Assembly (NCBI GenBank): GCA_964558405.1
Contig: CAZLDG010000020.1
Span: forward strand, 1-26,995
DNA: 26,995 nucleotides
Direction: 5' to 3'
From: Thioglobus_B sp964558405
GTDB lineage: Bacteria; Pseudomonadota; Gammaproteobacteria; PS1; Pseudothioglobaceae
This document shows positions 7,834 through 15,777 of the stretch, one piece after another (the first letter of the stretch is position 1; each line of letters starts with the position of its first letter). A model generated the notes under the pieces. It had not been told where the DNA came from and did no database searches. It worked only from the letters and a program-made list of their open reading frames with translations. The position numbers and the translations under genes were made by a program.

Positions 7834-8319
7834 TTATCCTGAGCGTCGCAATAAAGACACCCATCTCTTTTCCAGTTCAATCGACTGCTGATGATTAAGC
7901 AAATCAAATAAAACCCTAACTCTACCTTCTGCTGTATACCCTTCAAAAACAGCATTAAACCCTTGCAAAGGGCCGTCCAATATTTCGACCGCATCCCCTT
8001 GATTAATTTGCAATAATTCACGGGCTCGGACTGAGGTTTCTAATTCTTTATCTTTTATCATTTTCACCACACTATTTGGCAGAGTTGCTAGCCAAGTGCC
8101 AAACTTCACAAAGTTCTGCACGCCGCGAGTATAAGCAACCTTTGAATAATTAGCGTGCGTGTTTGTGCGCACAAAGACATAACTCGGAAACAAGGCCTGA
8201 GATTTCTCCTTGAGCGTGTACTGCGGGAAATAAACTTCAAACCCTTGCACCTCTAAATTAAGCGCTGCTTGAAATTCTTGTCTTGGTTTGGTGCGAATCA
8301 GATACCAAGCATTCTCCAT
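7834..8319 (-). CDS. rfaH: RfaH-type NusG paralogue (transcription/translation antiterminator)
   Basis: The 161-aa product, against 162 in E. coli, has an N-terminal NGN domain (WYLIRTKPRQEFQAALNL, then EVYFPQY and FPSYVFVR) and a C-terminal KOW-type domain (about 105-161: QGDAVEILDGPLQGFNAVF). RfaH binds RNA polymerase paused at ops elements, suppresses pausing and Rho termination, and recruits ribosomes to long, poorly translated operons such as those for LPS, capsule, toxins and pili. GGAG stands upstream of the ATG. The gene lies between two autotransporter genes and converges on one. I found no ops-like GGCGGTAG sequence in front of them, so a direct link is unproven. Confidence 0.88.
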   Translation of the reverse strand: MENAWYLIRTKPRQEFQAALNLEVQGFEVYFPQYTLKEKSQALFPSYVFVRTNTHANYSKVAYTRGVQNFVKFGTWLATLPNSVVKMIKDKELETSVRARELLQINQGDAVEILDGPLQGFNAVFEGYTAEGRVRVLFDLLNHQQSIELEKRWVSLLRRSG

Positions 8320-8451
8320 ACTTATTCTCCGTTTTTAGTCTAATTTTATGCAGTTTAGAGTATAAAACCTATTACGGAAAACCATAAATATTAACAATTT
8401 GTATCAATCCACACAGTGCAGAGGAATGGCATTATCTGCTACACTAGGCGC

Positions 8452-9369
8452 ATGAATAGCAATATTAACACCACCATGGGCTTTAAAGAGTGGTTGATGC
8501 TGATTATGCTGTCCATTTTATGGGGCGGATCGTTCTTTTTTGTTGAAGTGGCACTGAACGACTTACCAGCATTTAGCGTGGTTGCCTTTAGAGTAATTAT
8601 CTCCGCTATTACCCTATGGGCTGTTGTATTCACCCTAAAACTTTCCATTCCTAGAAGTGCTGGCATTTGGGCGGGATTTTTAGTCATGGGCTTGTTAAAC
8701 AATGCCATTCCCTTTAGTTTAATCACCTGGGGCCAGGTGCAAGTCAGTGCAGGATTGGCTTCAATTCTCAATGCGGCTGTGCCTTTTTTCACCGTGGTAG
8801 TGGCGGGCATCTTACTGCCCGATGAGAAAATTGGCCCGTTAAAAATCATTGGTGTGCTAATCGGATTTTTTGGTGTGGCGGTAATGATTGGCTTACCTGG
8901 CGCACAGACAGATTACTACGTGTTAGCACAATTTGCCATTCTAGCCTCTGGTCTGTCTTATGCGTTTGCCACTACCTACGGCAGACGCTTTAAACGCTTG
9001 GGCGTACACCCGATTGTTTTGGCTGGCGCACAAGCCATTACCGCTTCACTGGTGATGATACCAATTGCCTTATCTGTAGATGGTGTGCCCAACTTTCACG
9101 CCATCAGTATGACTTCAATCTTGGCCTTATTGGGACTGGGTGTGGTCTCAACCGCAATTGCCTATATCTTGTTTTTTAAAATTTTGGAATCTGCAGGTGC
9201 GGTCAATGTCTCACTGGTCACCTTGTTGATTCCCATTTCTGCCATTCTATTAGGTGTGTTTATCTTACAAGAACGCTTAGAGATGATTCACCTGGTAGGT
9301 ATGGGCCTGATTGCCATCGGTTTATCATTTGTTGATGGCAGATTATGGCGCTCTAGACTAAAACTTTAA
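8452..9369 (+). CDS. EamA/DMT-superfamily transporter
   Basis: The 305-aa inner-membrane protein has about ten transmembrane helices in two EamA halves. The first half starts WLMLIMLSILWGGSFFFVEVA, followed by FRVIISAITLW, a hallmark of the drug/metabolite transporter superfamily. The second half begins near YVLAQFAILASGLSYAFAT. Such proteins export amino acids, purines or other metabolites; the substrate cannot be read from the sequence. I prefer the ATG at 8452 to an in-frame GTG at 8416, which would add a polar segment. The upstream AGG is only a weak ribosome site. The 3' end overlaps the stop of the large autotransporter gene on the other strand by 12 bp (9358-9369). Confidence 0.85.
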   Translation: MNSNINTTMGFKEWLMLIMLSILWGGSFFFVEVALNDLPAFSVVAFRVIISAITLWAVVFTLKLSIPRSAGIWAGFLVMGLLNNAIPFSLITWGQVQVSAGLASILNAAVPFFTVVVAGILLPDEKIGPLKIIGVLIGFFGVAVMIGLPGAQTDYYVLAQFAILASGLSYAFATTYGRRFKRLGVHPIVLAGAQAITASLVMIPIALSVDGVPNFHAISMTSILALLGLGVVSTAIAYILFFKILESAGAVNVSLVTLLIPISAILLGVFILQERLEMIHLVGMGLIAIGLSFVDGRLWRSRLKL

Positions 9370-12300
9370 ATCCAGATTAACATTCAGATTATTTTGATAG
9401 CCATGATTGGGCGCTTGCTCTCGTTGGTAAGCAATAGAACCATTCCAACTGTCTTTAGAGACTAAATCCGCACCCAAGCCTAACTTCCAACTACGATCGC
9501 TTTTCTCATCTAGCTTCAATGTGTAATGAGTACTTCCCAAATTATAATGCATACTCGCATCTGCAGAGTTAGACAGATCCTTGCTGTATTCCAAACTAAC
9601 AAAAGGTTTGAATGTGCCTGAATTAATCGGCAGTTGATAATTGGCATCCATGCCTACATGTACCTTGGATTCTTTAATGTCTTGTTGATGATAACTCAAA
9701 GCGCTAACACCGCCTTGTTCGCTAAAAGGTTTTAAATCGGTTTGCACAAAACTCAGTTTGCCATAAGGCGATACAGACCAATTGTTTTTCTTAATCGCTG
9801 AATCTTTCAGGGTTAATGCGCCAAATAACTGCCGAGCGTCACGCTGACCGACCAGGGTATCAACCCCGTCTTGACGAGTGCTGTCAAATTTTAAGCGACC
9901 TAGACCCAACACTCCTTCTAGCGAGAGATTTTGACGTTGCAACGCGCCATAACCTGAGATGGCGTAATTATCAGATTGAATATTACTAATCGAATCACCA
10001 ATATCATTATCACTTCGGCCCACGCTCAAAGCGAACCCCAAGAGCGTATCTTGCATCGGCTTGTCAAAACCAATAGAAATTGCACTTGACTCTAGTGCTT
10101 GTTTAGCCGAGGTTGAACTCTCGTGTGTTTTACCCACACTGATCTCACCCGAGCTCCACAGCGACCACTGATCCCATACCGGTTCAAAACGTGGATTGAT
10201 TGTACCAATGGTGTTTTCTCTAAGTCTAGCCGCCTCATTAATGGCAATGAGCTGCGCATCAGATTTCAGTTGATGACTGCTGGCCAGCCAGGATTGCTCA
10301 GGGTTCTCCAGTAAATTCAATACCCTATTAACCGAGACCATGTTGTTAATATCATTGGCAATGGCTTGTTTGGATTTAGGCGTGGTATTCATAATAGCAT
10401 CCACCACCGGGTTTTCAAAACGAATGCGCACCCCTTGAAAAGAGGTGTTGCTACTGTTTTGATTTCTACCCAGCCAGCCTAATCGATTCTCAATCGCACC
10501 CATACTGGCATTTGCCCAGACTGATGCGGTGTTATTCCAAGCACTAATACTGGCTAGCACCTCAGAATTGTCAAGTGGACTGTCTAAATAGGTCCAGCTA
10601 AATTGTGTGGCAGCAATATTGTAATTATTGGCACTATCGGTAAAACTACCGCTAGGCACATCGACCGTTACCTTGCCAGCGCCATTAGATTTGAGAGTGG
10701 CGGTATAAATAGTGCCTAAACCACTAAATTCAGACAAGATTCCACCGCTGACCAGCACATCACTCTCATCAAAATTTTGAGTGGTTTCAGAAGTGGTAAA
10801 TATTAGCGATAAATACTCATGTTCAGAGGCTTCGCCACTGCCCACCTCATTGGCACTGATACTAATGCTGGCACCAGTAATATCATGAGTCCAGCCAAAT
10901 TGAGAGGCGGTATTAAAATTACCCGCCGCATCGCTAAAGCCATTAGCAGGCACACTAATCAGCATATCGCCATCAGCGGATGGGTTAAATTTTGCAGTGT
11001 AACTTGTGCCTGTACCACTAAATTCAGACAAAATACCACCACTAATTACCACATCATTTTCATCAAAATCCGTAGTAGACTCGCTCGTCTCGAAAGTTAA
11101 ATCTAGGCTATCGGCATTAGAGACACCACCATCCACAATTCCACTAACACTAATGATCATACTTGGCGCAGTAGTGTCAATAGCCAAATTATTATTAGCA
11201 CCGAGAGAGCCAGTTGCACCAGGTTCAGGTAGGGTTAATAGTGCATCGTTGCCTGCACCATCGGCCATACTACCACCACCCAATACCAGAGCAGAATTAG
11301 AAAGATAATCTAAATCCGCGGTAGTATCACCCGGCTGTATTAAGTAATTAAAAGTTAGTGTTGAAGTGCCGGAGCCACTAGCAAATACCGCGGTTCGATC
11401 CGTATCTCCAGTTTCCAGATCTAGATAAGGTATGCCATTGGTGGTATTAACAAAAACCGCCTCAGAGAAATCAATATTAATCCCAATCGTACCATCTTTA
11501 TAGATGTCATCAGCTTTGTTGGAGTAAACACCTAAAACAGTTGGGTTAACCACGTCAGCCGATACAAAATTAAGCTGAGTATTGCCGCTAATACCTGTAT
11601 AAAAATTACCCGCTAAATCTTTAAAGGCAATGTCACCAATATTGATATAGTAATCAGTTTCCGAGGCAAAAGTCCCATTAGGGTTAAGAGTAATCACATT
11701 AGTACCCAATCCACTCACCTGCAATGGACTGTTAGCACTAATATCTTCAAAGTCACTATCATCAGATAAGTGACGGATAGTCACCCCGCCAAAATCTGCT
11801 TCCACTGACTCAGAAAATGTCAGTACAATATTATCATTAATACTAATACCTTCTTGTCCATCAGCCGGATAAGAATTGATTAAGGTAGGCTTAACACCAT
11901 CCACCACAATATCTTCATTGGCACTTAAAGAGCCTGGCGTGCCTGGCGCTGGTAAGGCAGAAGACACTTGCAGTAAATTGCCATTTACATCATAAATAGC
12001 GCCATCATTAAACTCAATGGCATCAGTGGAGATATAGGCCAAATCTAAAGACTCGTCGCCCTCTTGTACCGTGTAATCAAAATTAAGCACCACACTAGGA
12101 GAGCCTGAACTATACAGGGCGTAGGCAATCTTGCCATTACCCACATCCAGAGCAATACGCGGCGTATTAGTCACTGCCGTTATCTCAGAAAACTCCACCC
12201 GAAGTCTAACAATACTACCAATACCGCGCGCGCCCAAGGTGTCAGATGAAACCGAAACCACGCCGGGCCTTACGCCATCAATCACCAAATTGGCATTTGC

Positions 12301-14799
12301 ACTCAAAGAGCCGGCAGCACCTGGCGTGGGCAATACTAAAGCTGCGTTATTACCTGCACCATCGGCAATACTACCACCATTTAATAGTAGTGCCGCACTG
12401 GGTAGATAATCCAAATCTGCACTGACATTACCCTCTTGTACAACGTATGTGAAAAACAAGGTATTGGTATTGGAGCCATGACGAAAAACCGCGTGATAAT
12501 CACTATCGCCTGTTTCCAAAGCCAAGGTTGGTATGCCACCAGCCGTCTCAACTAATACTGGCTTGGAAAACTCAATGGCAATATCAATAGAATCATCTAT
12601 GTTGTAAGTGCCATCGGCGACATCTGAGCGAACGCTAACAACAGTTGGAGGCTCTTCGGTGAAAAAATTCAGTGCAGTGGGTGTGCTGATGCCACTATAA
12701 GTATTGCCTGTTGCATCGACAAAGGCGTTGGCATCAATCACCAGATAATAACTCCCACCGATCTCTAGTGATTGAATCGGATCAAAAGTAATGGTGGATG
12801 TGCCAAAACCACTAACGCGACCATCATTTACTAGCGCATATTCAAAATTGGTATTATCAATTGAGTCTTTAATAATAATAGCACCAGTGCCAGCCAAAAC
12901 TGGCTTGGAGAACGTCAAGACAATATTACTATTAACTCCTACACTCAGCGCACCATCAGCCGGACTAGAGGAGAGTAGTGTTGGCGCTATGGTATCAATG
13001 ACAATATTAGCATTAGCACTCAAAGAATTGGCTGCACCTGGCGAGGGCAATCCTACCGATGAGATATTGCCGGCCCGGTCCCCAATCAATGCTCCATTTA
13101 ACTTAAACGAAGTAGTATCCAGATAATCCAAATCCGAAGCAATATCTCCCGCTTGTACCACGTATCTAAACAACCAGGTTGCGGAGCTGGCACCGGTTGA
13201 ATATGGAGCTTGCTGATCATTGGCTCCGGTCTCTAATTGTAGATAGGGTTCGCCATTACTGCTATTGAGCAACACCACCTCGGAAAAATTTACCTGAATA
13301 TCAATGGTCGAGCCCACGGTATAACCACCATCTGGCGTACTGGTGCTAACCGATTCTATGCGCGGATTAGTGGTATCAACCACAATCTCCTCGTTAGCAC
13401 TTAAAGAGCCAGATGTGCCAGGTGTAGGCAAAGTGAGGATTGCATCAACACCGCTACTGCCCCGAATACTACCATTGTTTAATCGCAAAGCGCTTGTCAA
13501 AAAATAAGACAAATCACCACTATTATGCCCTGATTGCACGGTGTAGTTAAACACCAGTGTTGTCGTGCCTGAGCCCGAGCTGTAATCCACCAAGCTAATA
13601 CTATTGGGTAAATCTAAATATATCTGTGGCACTCCGGTGGTGGTTACCACTTCCGAGAAATGCACTCTGATATCAATAATATCGCCTGCCTTATGATAGC
13701 CGCCGTTAATATTAGAATCCACACCCACTACTATGGCCACTGAGCCGGCATCGGTGATACTCCAACCATCACTGTTAATCATATTAGAGCGCGCTGCTGA
13801 GGCCGTACTATTACTGGGATAGTAACTATTGCCTGCATGAAAATTCACATTAGGCTGTAGGTTTAGATTGTTCCAAGCGATTAATAGATTTGCGTAATTA
13901 CTTGTCCCTAAGCTCACGCCTGCAAACATATTACTCATTTCCACCACATTACTAACATCCCAGGCGGAGATATCCTGATCAAAATCGGTCGCTAAATTAA
14001 ACATAGAATCCATATTGACCACATTAGTCACATTCCAAGGCGATATATCTTGATTAAATTTGGTGGCATTATTAAACATATAGCTCATATTGGTGACATT
14101 GCCAACATTCCAAGTGGAGATGTCCTGATTAAAAGCAAAGGCTCGATTAAACATAAAGCGCATATCGCTTACTTGGGCGACATTCCAAGTGGAGATGTCC
14201 TGATTAAAAGCCACAGCGCTACTAAACATGTAACTCATATCGGTCACTAGATCAACTCTCCAGGTAGAGATGTCTTGATTAAAGTTACTCGCACTACCAA
14301 ACATGGTGTTCATTCTGGTTACATTGCTTACGTTCCAAGAAGAAATATCTTGATTAAAAGTTGCAGCACCATTAAACATGGCATCCATTCTGGTTACATT
14401 GCTTACGTTCCAAGAAGAAATGTCTTGATTAAAGGCAGAGGCACTACTAAAAGCATTGCGCATATCCGTTACACTAGAAACATCCCAGGCAGATATATCC
14501 TGATTAAACGTAATTTTGTTTGAAAAAGCGTTAAACAAACTGGTGAGACTGGAGGTGTCGCAAGTGGTAATGTCATCGCCATCTGTCCAGCTCTGAATAT
14601 TAGCAAGCGAAACATAGGTGCCGCTGGTATCGCCATTGACGCGGTAATCCGTACCAGCAATCGTACAAGCGGCATACGTCGACTGAGAAAAAGCCATCAG
14701 CACTAATGAGATAAATAGCTTTGTTGTTAACAAAATACCTAACAATACGGATTTTACTCTTGGCATAAATTGGATGGATTTGGTTGAAATTGGATGCAT
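9358..14799 (-). CDS. Giant chimeric autotransporter: BspA-like repeats + Ig-like domains + barrel (1813 aa)
   Basis: Residues 1-43 form a long signal peptide (core LLGILLTTKLFISLVLMAF, cut after TYA). Two cysteines (C45, C80) then precede eight 25-residue BspA-like/DUF285 repeats (98-297, FNQDISSWNVSNVTRMDAMF type). From about 340 to 1470 run alternating Ig-like domains: one type has GGYTVGSTIDIQVNFSEVV, the other is Big_5-like with SSPADGALSVGVNSNIVLTF. Near the end are two Big_12-like domains (DFDENDVVISGGILSEFSG). The C-terminal barrel (about 1540-1813) begins QWSLWSSGEISVGK and ends in LDLKF. It is a surface-displayed, probably adhesive protein, by family knowledge. There is no Shine-Dalgarno; an alternative start is codon 12. 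It is a relative of the 861-aa autotransporter. Confidence 0.85.
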   Translation of the reverse strand: MHPISTKSIQFMPRVKSVLLGILLTTKLFISLVLMAFSQSTYAACTIAGTDYRVNGDTSGTYVSLANIQSWTDGDDITTCDTSSLTSLFNAFSNKITFNQDISAWDVSSVTDMRNAFSSASAFNQDISSWNVSNVTRMDAMFNGAATFNQDISSWNVSNVTRMNTMFGSASNFNQDISTWRVDLVTDMSYMFSSAVAFNQDISTWNVAQVSDMRFMFNRAFAFNQDISTWNVGNVTNMSYMFNNATKFNQDISPWNVTNVVNMDSMFNLATDFDQDISAWDVSNVVEMSNMFAGVSLGTSNYANLLIAWNNLNLQPNVNFHAGNSYYPSNSTASAARSNMINSDGWSITDAGSVAIVVGVDSNINGGYHKAGDIIDIRVHFSEVVTTTGVPQIYLDLPNSISLVDYSSGSGTTTLVFNYTVQSGHNSGDLSYFLTSALRLNNGSIRGSSGVDAILTLPTPGTSGSLSANEEIVVDTTNPRIESVSTSTPDGGYTVGSTIDIQVNFSEVVLLNSSNGEPYLQLETGANDQQAPYSTGASSATWLFRYVVQAGDIASDLDYLDTTSFKLNGALIGDRAGNISSVGLPSPGAANSLSANANIVIDTIAPTLLSSSPADGALSVGVNSNIVLTFSKPVLAGTGAIIIKDSIDNTNFEYALVNDGRVSGFGTSTITFDPIQSLEIGGSYYLVIDANAFVDATGNTYSGISTPTALNFFTEEPPTVVSVRSDVADGTYNIDDSIDIAIEFSKPVLVETAGGIPTLALETGDSDYHAVFRHGSNTNTLFFTYVVQEGNVSADLDYLPSAALLLNGGSIADGAGNNAALVLPTPGAAGSLSANANLVIDGVRPGVVSVSSDTLGARGIGSIVRLRVEFSEITAVTNTPRIALDVGNGKIAYALYSSGSPSVVLNFDYTVQEGDESLDLAYISTDAIEFNDGAIYDVNGNLLQVSSALPAPGTPGSLSANEDIVVDGVKPTLINSYPADGQEGISINDNIVLTFSESVEADFGGVTIRHLSDDSDFEDISANSPLQVSGLGTNVITLNPNGTFASETDYYINIGDIAFKDLAGNFYTGISGNTQLNFVSADVVNPTVLGVYSNKADDIYKDGTIGINIDFSEAVFVNTTNGIPYLDLETGDTDRTAVFASGSGTSTLTFNYLIQPGDTTADLDYLSNSALVLGGGSMADGAGNDALLTLPEPGATGSLGANNNLAIDTTAPSMIISVSGIVDGGVSNADSLDLTFETSESTTDFDENDVVISGGILSEFSGTGTSYTAKFNPSADGDMLISVPANGFSDAAGNFNTASQFGWTHDITGASISISANEVGSGEASEHEYLSLIFTTSETTQNFDESDVLVSGGILSEFSGLGTIYTATLKSNGAGKVTVDVPSGSFTDSANNYNIAATQFSWTYLDSPLDNSEVLASISAWNNTASVWANASMGAIENRLGWLGRNQNSSNTSFQGVRIRFENPVVDAIMNTTPKSKQAIANDINNMVSVNRVLNLLENPEQSWLASSHQLKSDAQLIAINEAARLRENTIGTINPRFEPVWDQWSLWSSGEISVGKTHESSTSAKQALESSAISIGFDKPMQDTLLGFALSVGRSDNDIGDSISNIQSDNYAISGYGALQRQNLSLEGVLGLGRLKFDSTRQDGVDTLVGQRDARQLFGALTLKDSAIKKNNWSVSPYGKLSFVQTDLKPFSEQGGVSALSYHQQDIKESKVHVGMDANYQLPINSGTFKPFVSLEYSKDLSNSADASMHYNLGSTHYTLKLDEKSDRSWKLGLGADLVSKDSWNGSIAYQREQAPNHGYQNNLNVNLDLKF
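13909..14508 (-). repeat. Eight tandem 75-bp (25-aa) BspA/DUF285 repeats
   Basis: The repeats encode FNQDIS-x-W-x-V-x-x-V-x-x-M-x-x-MF-x-x-A. They are in perfect 75-bp register without indels. Some copies are almost identical in DNA: 14311-14358 and 14386-14433 differ at a single base in 48, which points to recent duplication or gene conversion. Confidence 0.9.
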
Positions 14800-14811
14800 A
14801 AATTATGGTTC

Positions 14812-14817
14812 ATTATA
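14812..14817 (-). promoter_or_regulatory. Candidate -10 box of the 1813-aa autotransporter gene
   Basis: Read leftward this is TATAAT, ending 12 bases before the ATG, so the predicted leader is only about six bases. It lies inside the inverted repeat TGGTT-N7-AACCA (14806-14822), a possible operator. No convincing -35 box is present, which suggests activator dependence. Confidence 0.45.
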
Positions 14818-14880
14818 AACCAGATATTTTAATTAGGGTGCATTTTAACCCCTATTTAAATATAGTTCAATATAAACTTT

Positions 14881-14907
14881 AAAAAAAATTAGCTAAGCGG
14901 ATGCTTA
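14881..14907 (-). terminator. Weak possible terminator after the HTH-like gene
   Basis: Read leftward, TAAGC-ATCC-GCTTA (14907-14894) is followed five bases later by eight T residues (14888-14881). The stem is short and the gap is unusual, so this is tentative. Apart from this and the autotransporter -10 region I see nothing else in 14800-14962. Confidence 0.3.
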
Positions 14908-14962
14908 TTTAGATTTTCTGTAGAGAGAGATTGCGGGTTTGTTGTTAATCAGTTGACTGGCA

Positions 14963-15277
14963 CTACTCAACGTCGCCAATGCGTTTAGAGATGTCAATAT
15001 ACCAATGACCAAGTCTGGGGTTTTCACTCCAATCTTCAATCGGATTGCCATCATTGTCCAGTCGACGACAAGACAACACGCCTTTGAGGCACCAATTTTT
15101 AACGCGCTTATGCGGTATGCCAGTTAGCTCAGCATACTTAGTAGAAGAAACCTCAGAGATCGGTGAAGTGGTCAGAGCGGTCAATACCCCTAAGTGATAA
15201 TGCACAACACTTTCAATGAATTGCTTTTGTTTGTCACTTAAGGGATGTTGCTCTTCTTCTGTTGTATGTGGTTTCAT
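14963..15277 (-). CDS. Small putative HTH (MerR/excisionase-like) DNA-binding protein
   Basis: I do not recognise a named family for this 104-aa protein. The first part is hydrophilic, then helical (DKQKQFIESVVHYHLGVLTAL). The C-terminal half, SSTKYAELTGIPHKRVKNWC followed by LKGVLSCRRL and GHWYIDI, has the layout of a MerR/AlpA-type helix-turn-helix with a short wing: a 'K-x-A-x-x-TGI' helix, a recognition helix, and a beta hairpin. It has no signal peptide or membrane segment. It stands 163 bp upstream of the large autotransporter gene in the same orientation, so it may regulate that gene; this is inference. The promoter carries a perfect TTGACA, and no Shine-Dalgarno is present. Confidence 0.6.
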   Translation of the reverse strand: MKPHTTEEEQHPLSDKQKQFIESVVHYHLGVLTALTTSPISEVSSTKYAELTGIPHKRVKNWCLKGVLSCRRLDNDGNPIEDWSENPRLGHWYIDISKRIGDVE

Positions 15278-15281
15278 TTGG

Positions 15282-15311
15282 TATATATTAGTTTATTGAT
15301 GATTGTGTCAA
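15282..15311 (-). promoter_or_regulatory. Promoter of the HTH-like gene
   Basis: Read leftward, a perfect TTGACA (15311-15306) is followed by the AT-rich TAATATATA (15290-15282). That gives a -10 hexamer with 15 to 18 bp spacing. The predicted start falls within two bases of the ATG at 15277, so the mRNA is probably leaderless. Confidence 0.55.
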
Positions 15312-15469
15312 TAAAGTTGGTGTATATTATTGAATATTAACGAATTTTATTTACCCATGTCAAGCCTATGACGACAAATATACTAACACAAATAATAGGC
15401 ATATAAGGTTCAAAATGAGATATATTAAACATGGAGTTGTGTTTGAATTTTTAAAAAAAGGAGTAGATT

Positions 15470-15724
15470 ATGAATCAAAAACTCAATAGTTGGGCCTTAG
15501 CAACTGCACTGGGCATTCTGACTTCGATAGCCATCCTAGTCATCTCTATCATTGCGATTAAATCCAGCGATTATCTGCACAATGTGGTGCAATTCTTATC
15601 CTCGGTTTATATTGGTTATGACCTTAGCCCGATTGGTATCGTATTGGGCATGCTCTGGGGTTTTGTCGATGCAGCGATTGGCGGACTAATCTTCGCTTGG
15701 CTCTACAACAAACTGGCTAAATAA
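15470..15724 (+). CDS. Small two-helix membrane protein ('bacteriophage holin'-annotated family)
   Basis: The 84-aa protein has two hydrophobic segments, at about residues 10-30 (ALGILTSIAILVISIIAI) and 55-80. The second carries the distinctive LSPIGIVLGMLWGFVDAAIG stretch followed by GLIFAWLYNKL. From memory, proteins with a terminal GFVD-x-x-IGG-x-IFAWLYN motif are often annotated as 'bacteriophage holin', but no phage genes are near, so this is best treated as a conserved small inner-membrane protein of unknown role. A strong AAGGAG stands seven bases before the ATG, stronger than most genes here. The upstream region 15278-15469 holds the divergent HTH promoter and no convincing promoter for this gene. 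Confidence 0.75.
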   Translation: MNQKLNSWALATALGILTSIAILVISIIAIKSSDYLHNVVQFLSSVYIGYDLSPIGIVLGMLWGFVDAAIGGLIFAWLYNKLAK

Positions 15725-15737
15725 AGCGCCAACTGGG

Positions 15738-15743
15738 TATAAT
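15738..15743 (+). promoter_or_regulatory. Candidate -10 box upstream of aroC
   Basis: A perfect TATAAT lies in the 53-bp gap before aroC, giving a leader of about 28 bases. No good -35 box is present, so the promoter is plausible but unproven. Confidence 0.4.
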
Positions 15744-15777
15744 CAGACTCCAATACCAACTCCATTTACAAAGGTCT

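Noticed and set aside
8416..8451. GTG start at 8416 for the DMT transporter
   Set aside because: It would add twelve mostly polar residues before the first membrane helix and gives no better ribosome site than the ATG at 8452.
11006..13126. Rightward ORFs of about 90-110 codons inside the giant autotransporter gene
   Set aside because: They recur because the Ig-domain repeats lack stop codons in that antisense frame. They have no start signals and mirror each other, as expected for shadows.
13909..14508. Regular repeats that could suggest a CRISPR array
   Set aside because: The 75-bp units are fully coding, contiguous and without unique spacers, and no cas genes are present.
7000..15000. 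ops elements for RfaH near the adhesin genes
   Set aside because: Scanning for GGCGGTAG-like sequences in their upstream regions gave only scattered GGTAG pieces inside coding sequence.
15415..15489. 24-codon ORF overlapping the start of the small two-helix membrane protein
   Set aside because: It has no ribosome site, and it runs through the AAGGAG of the real gene. No family is recognisable.
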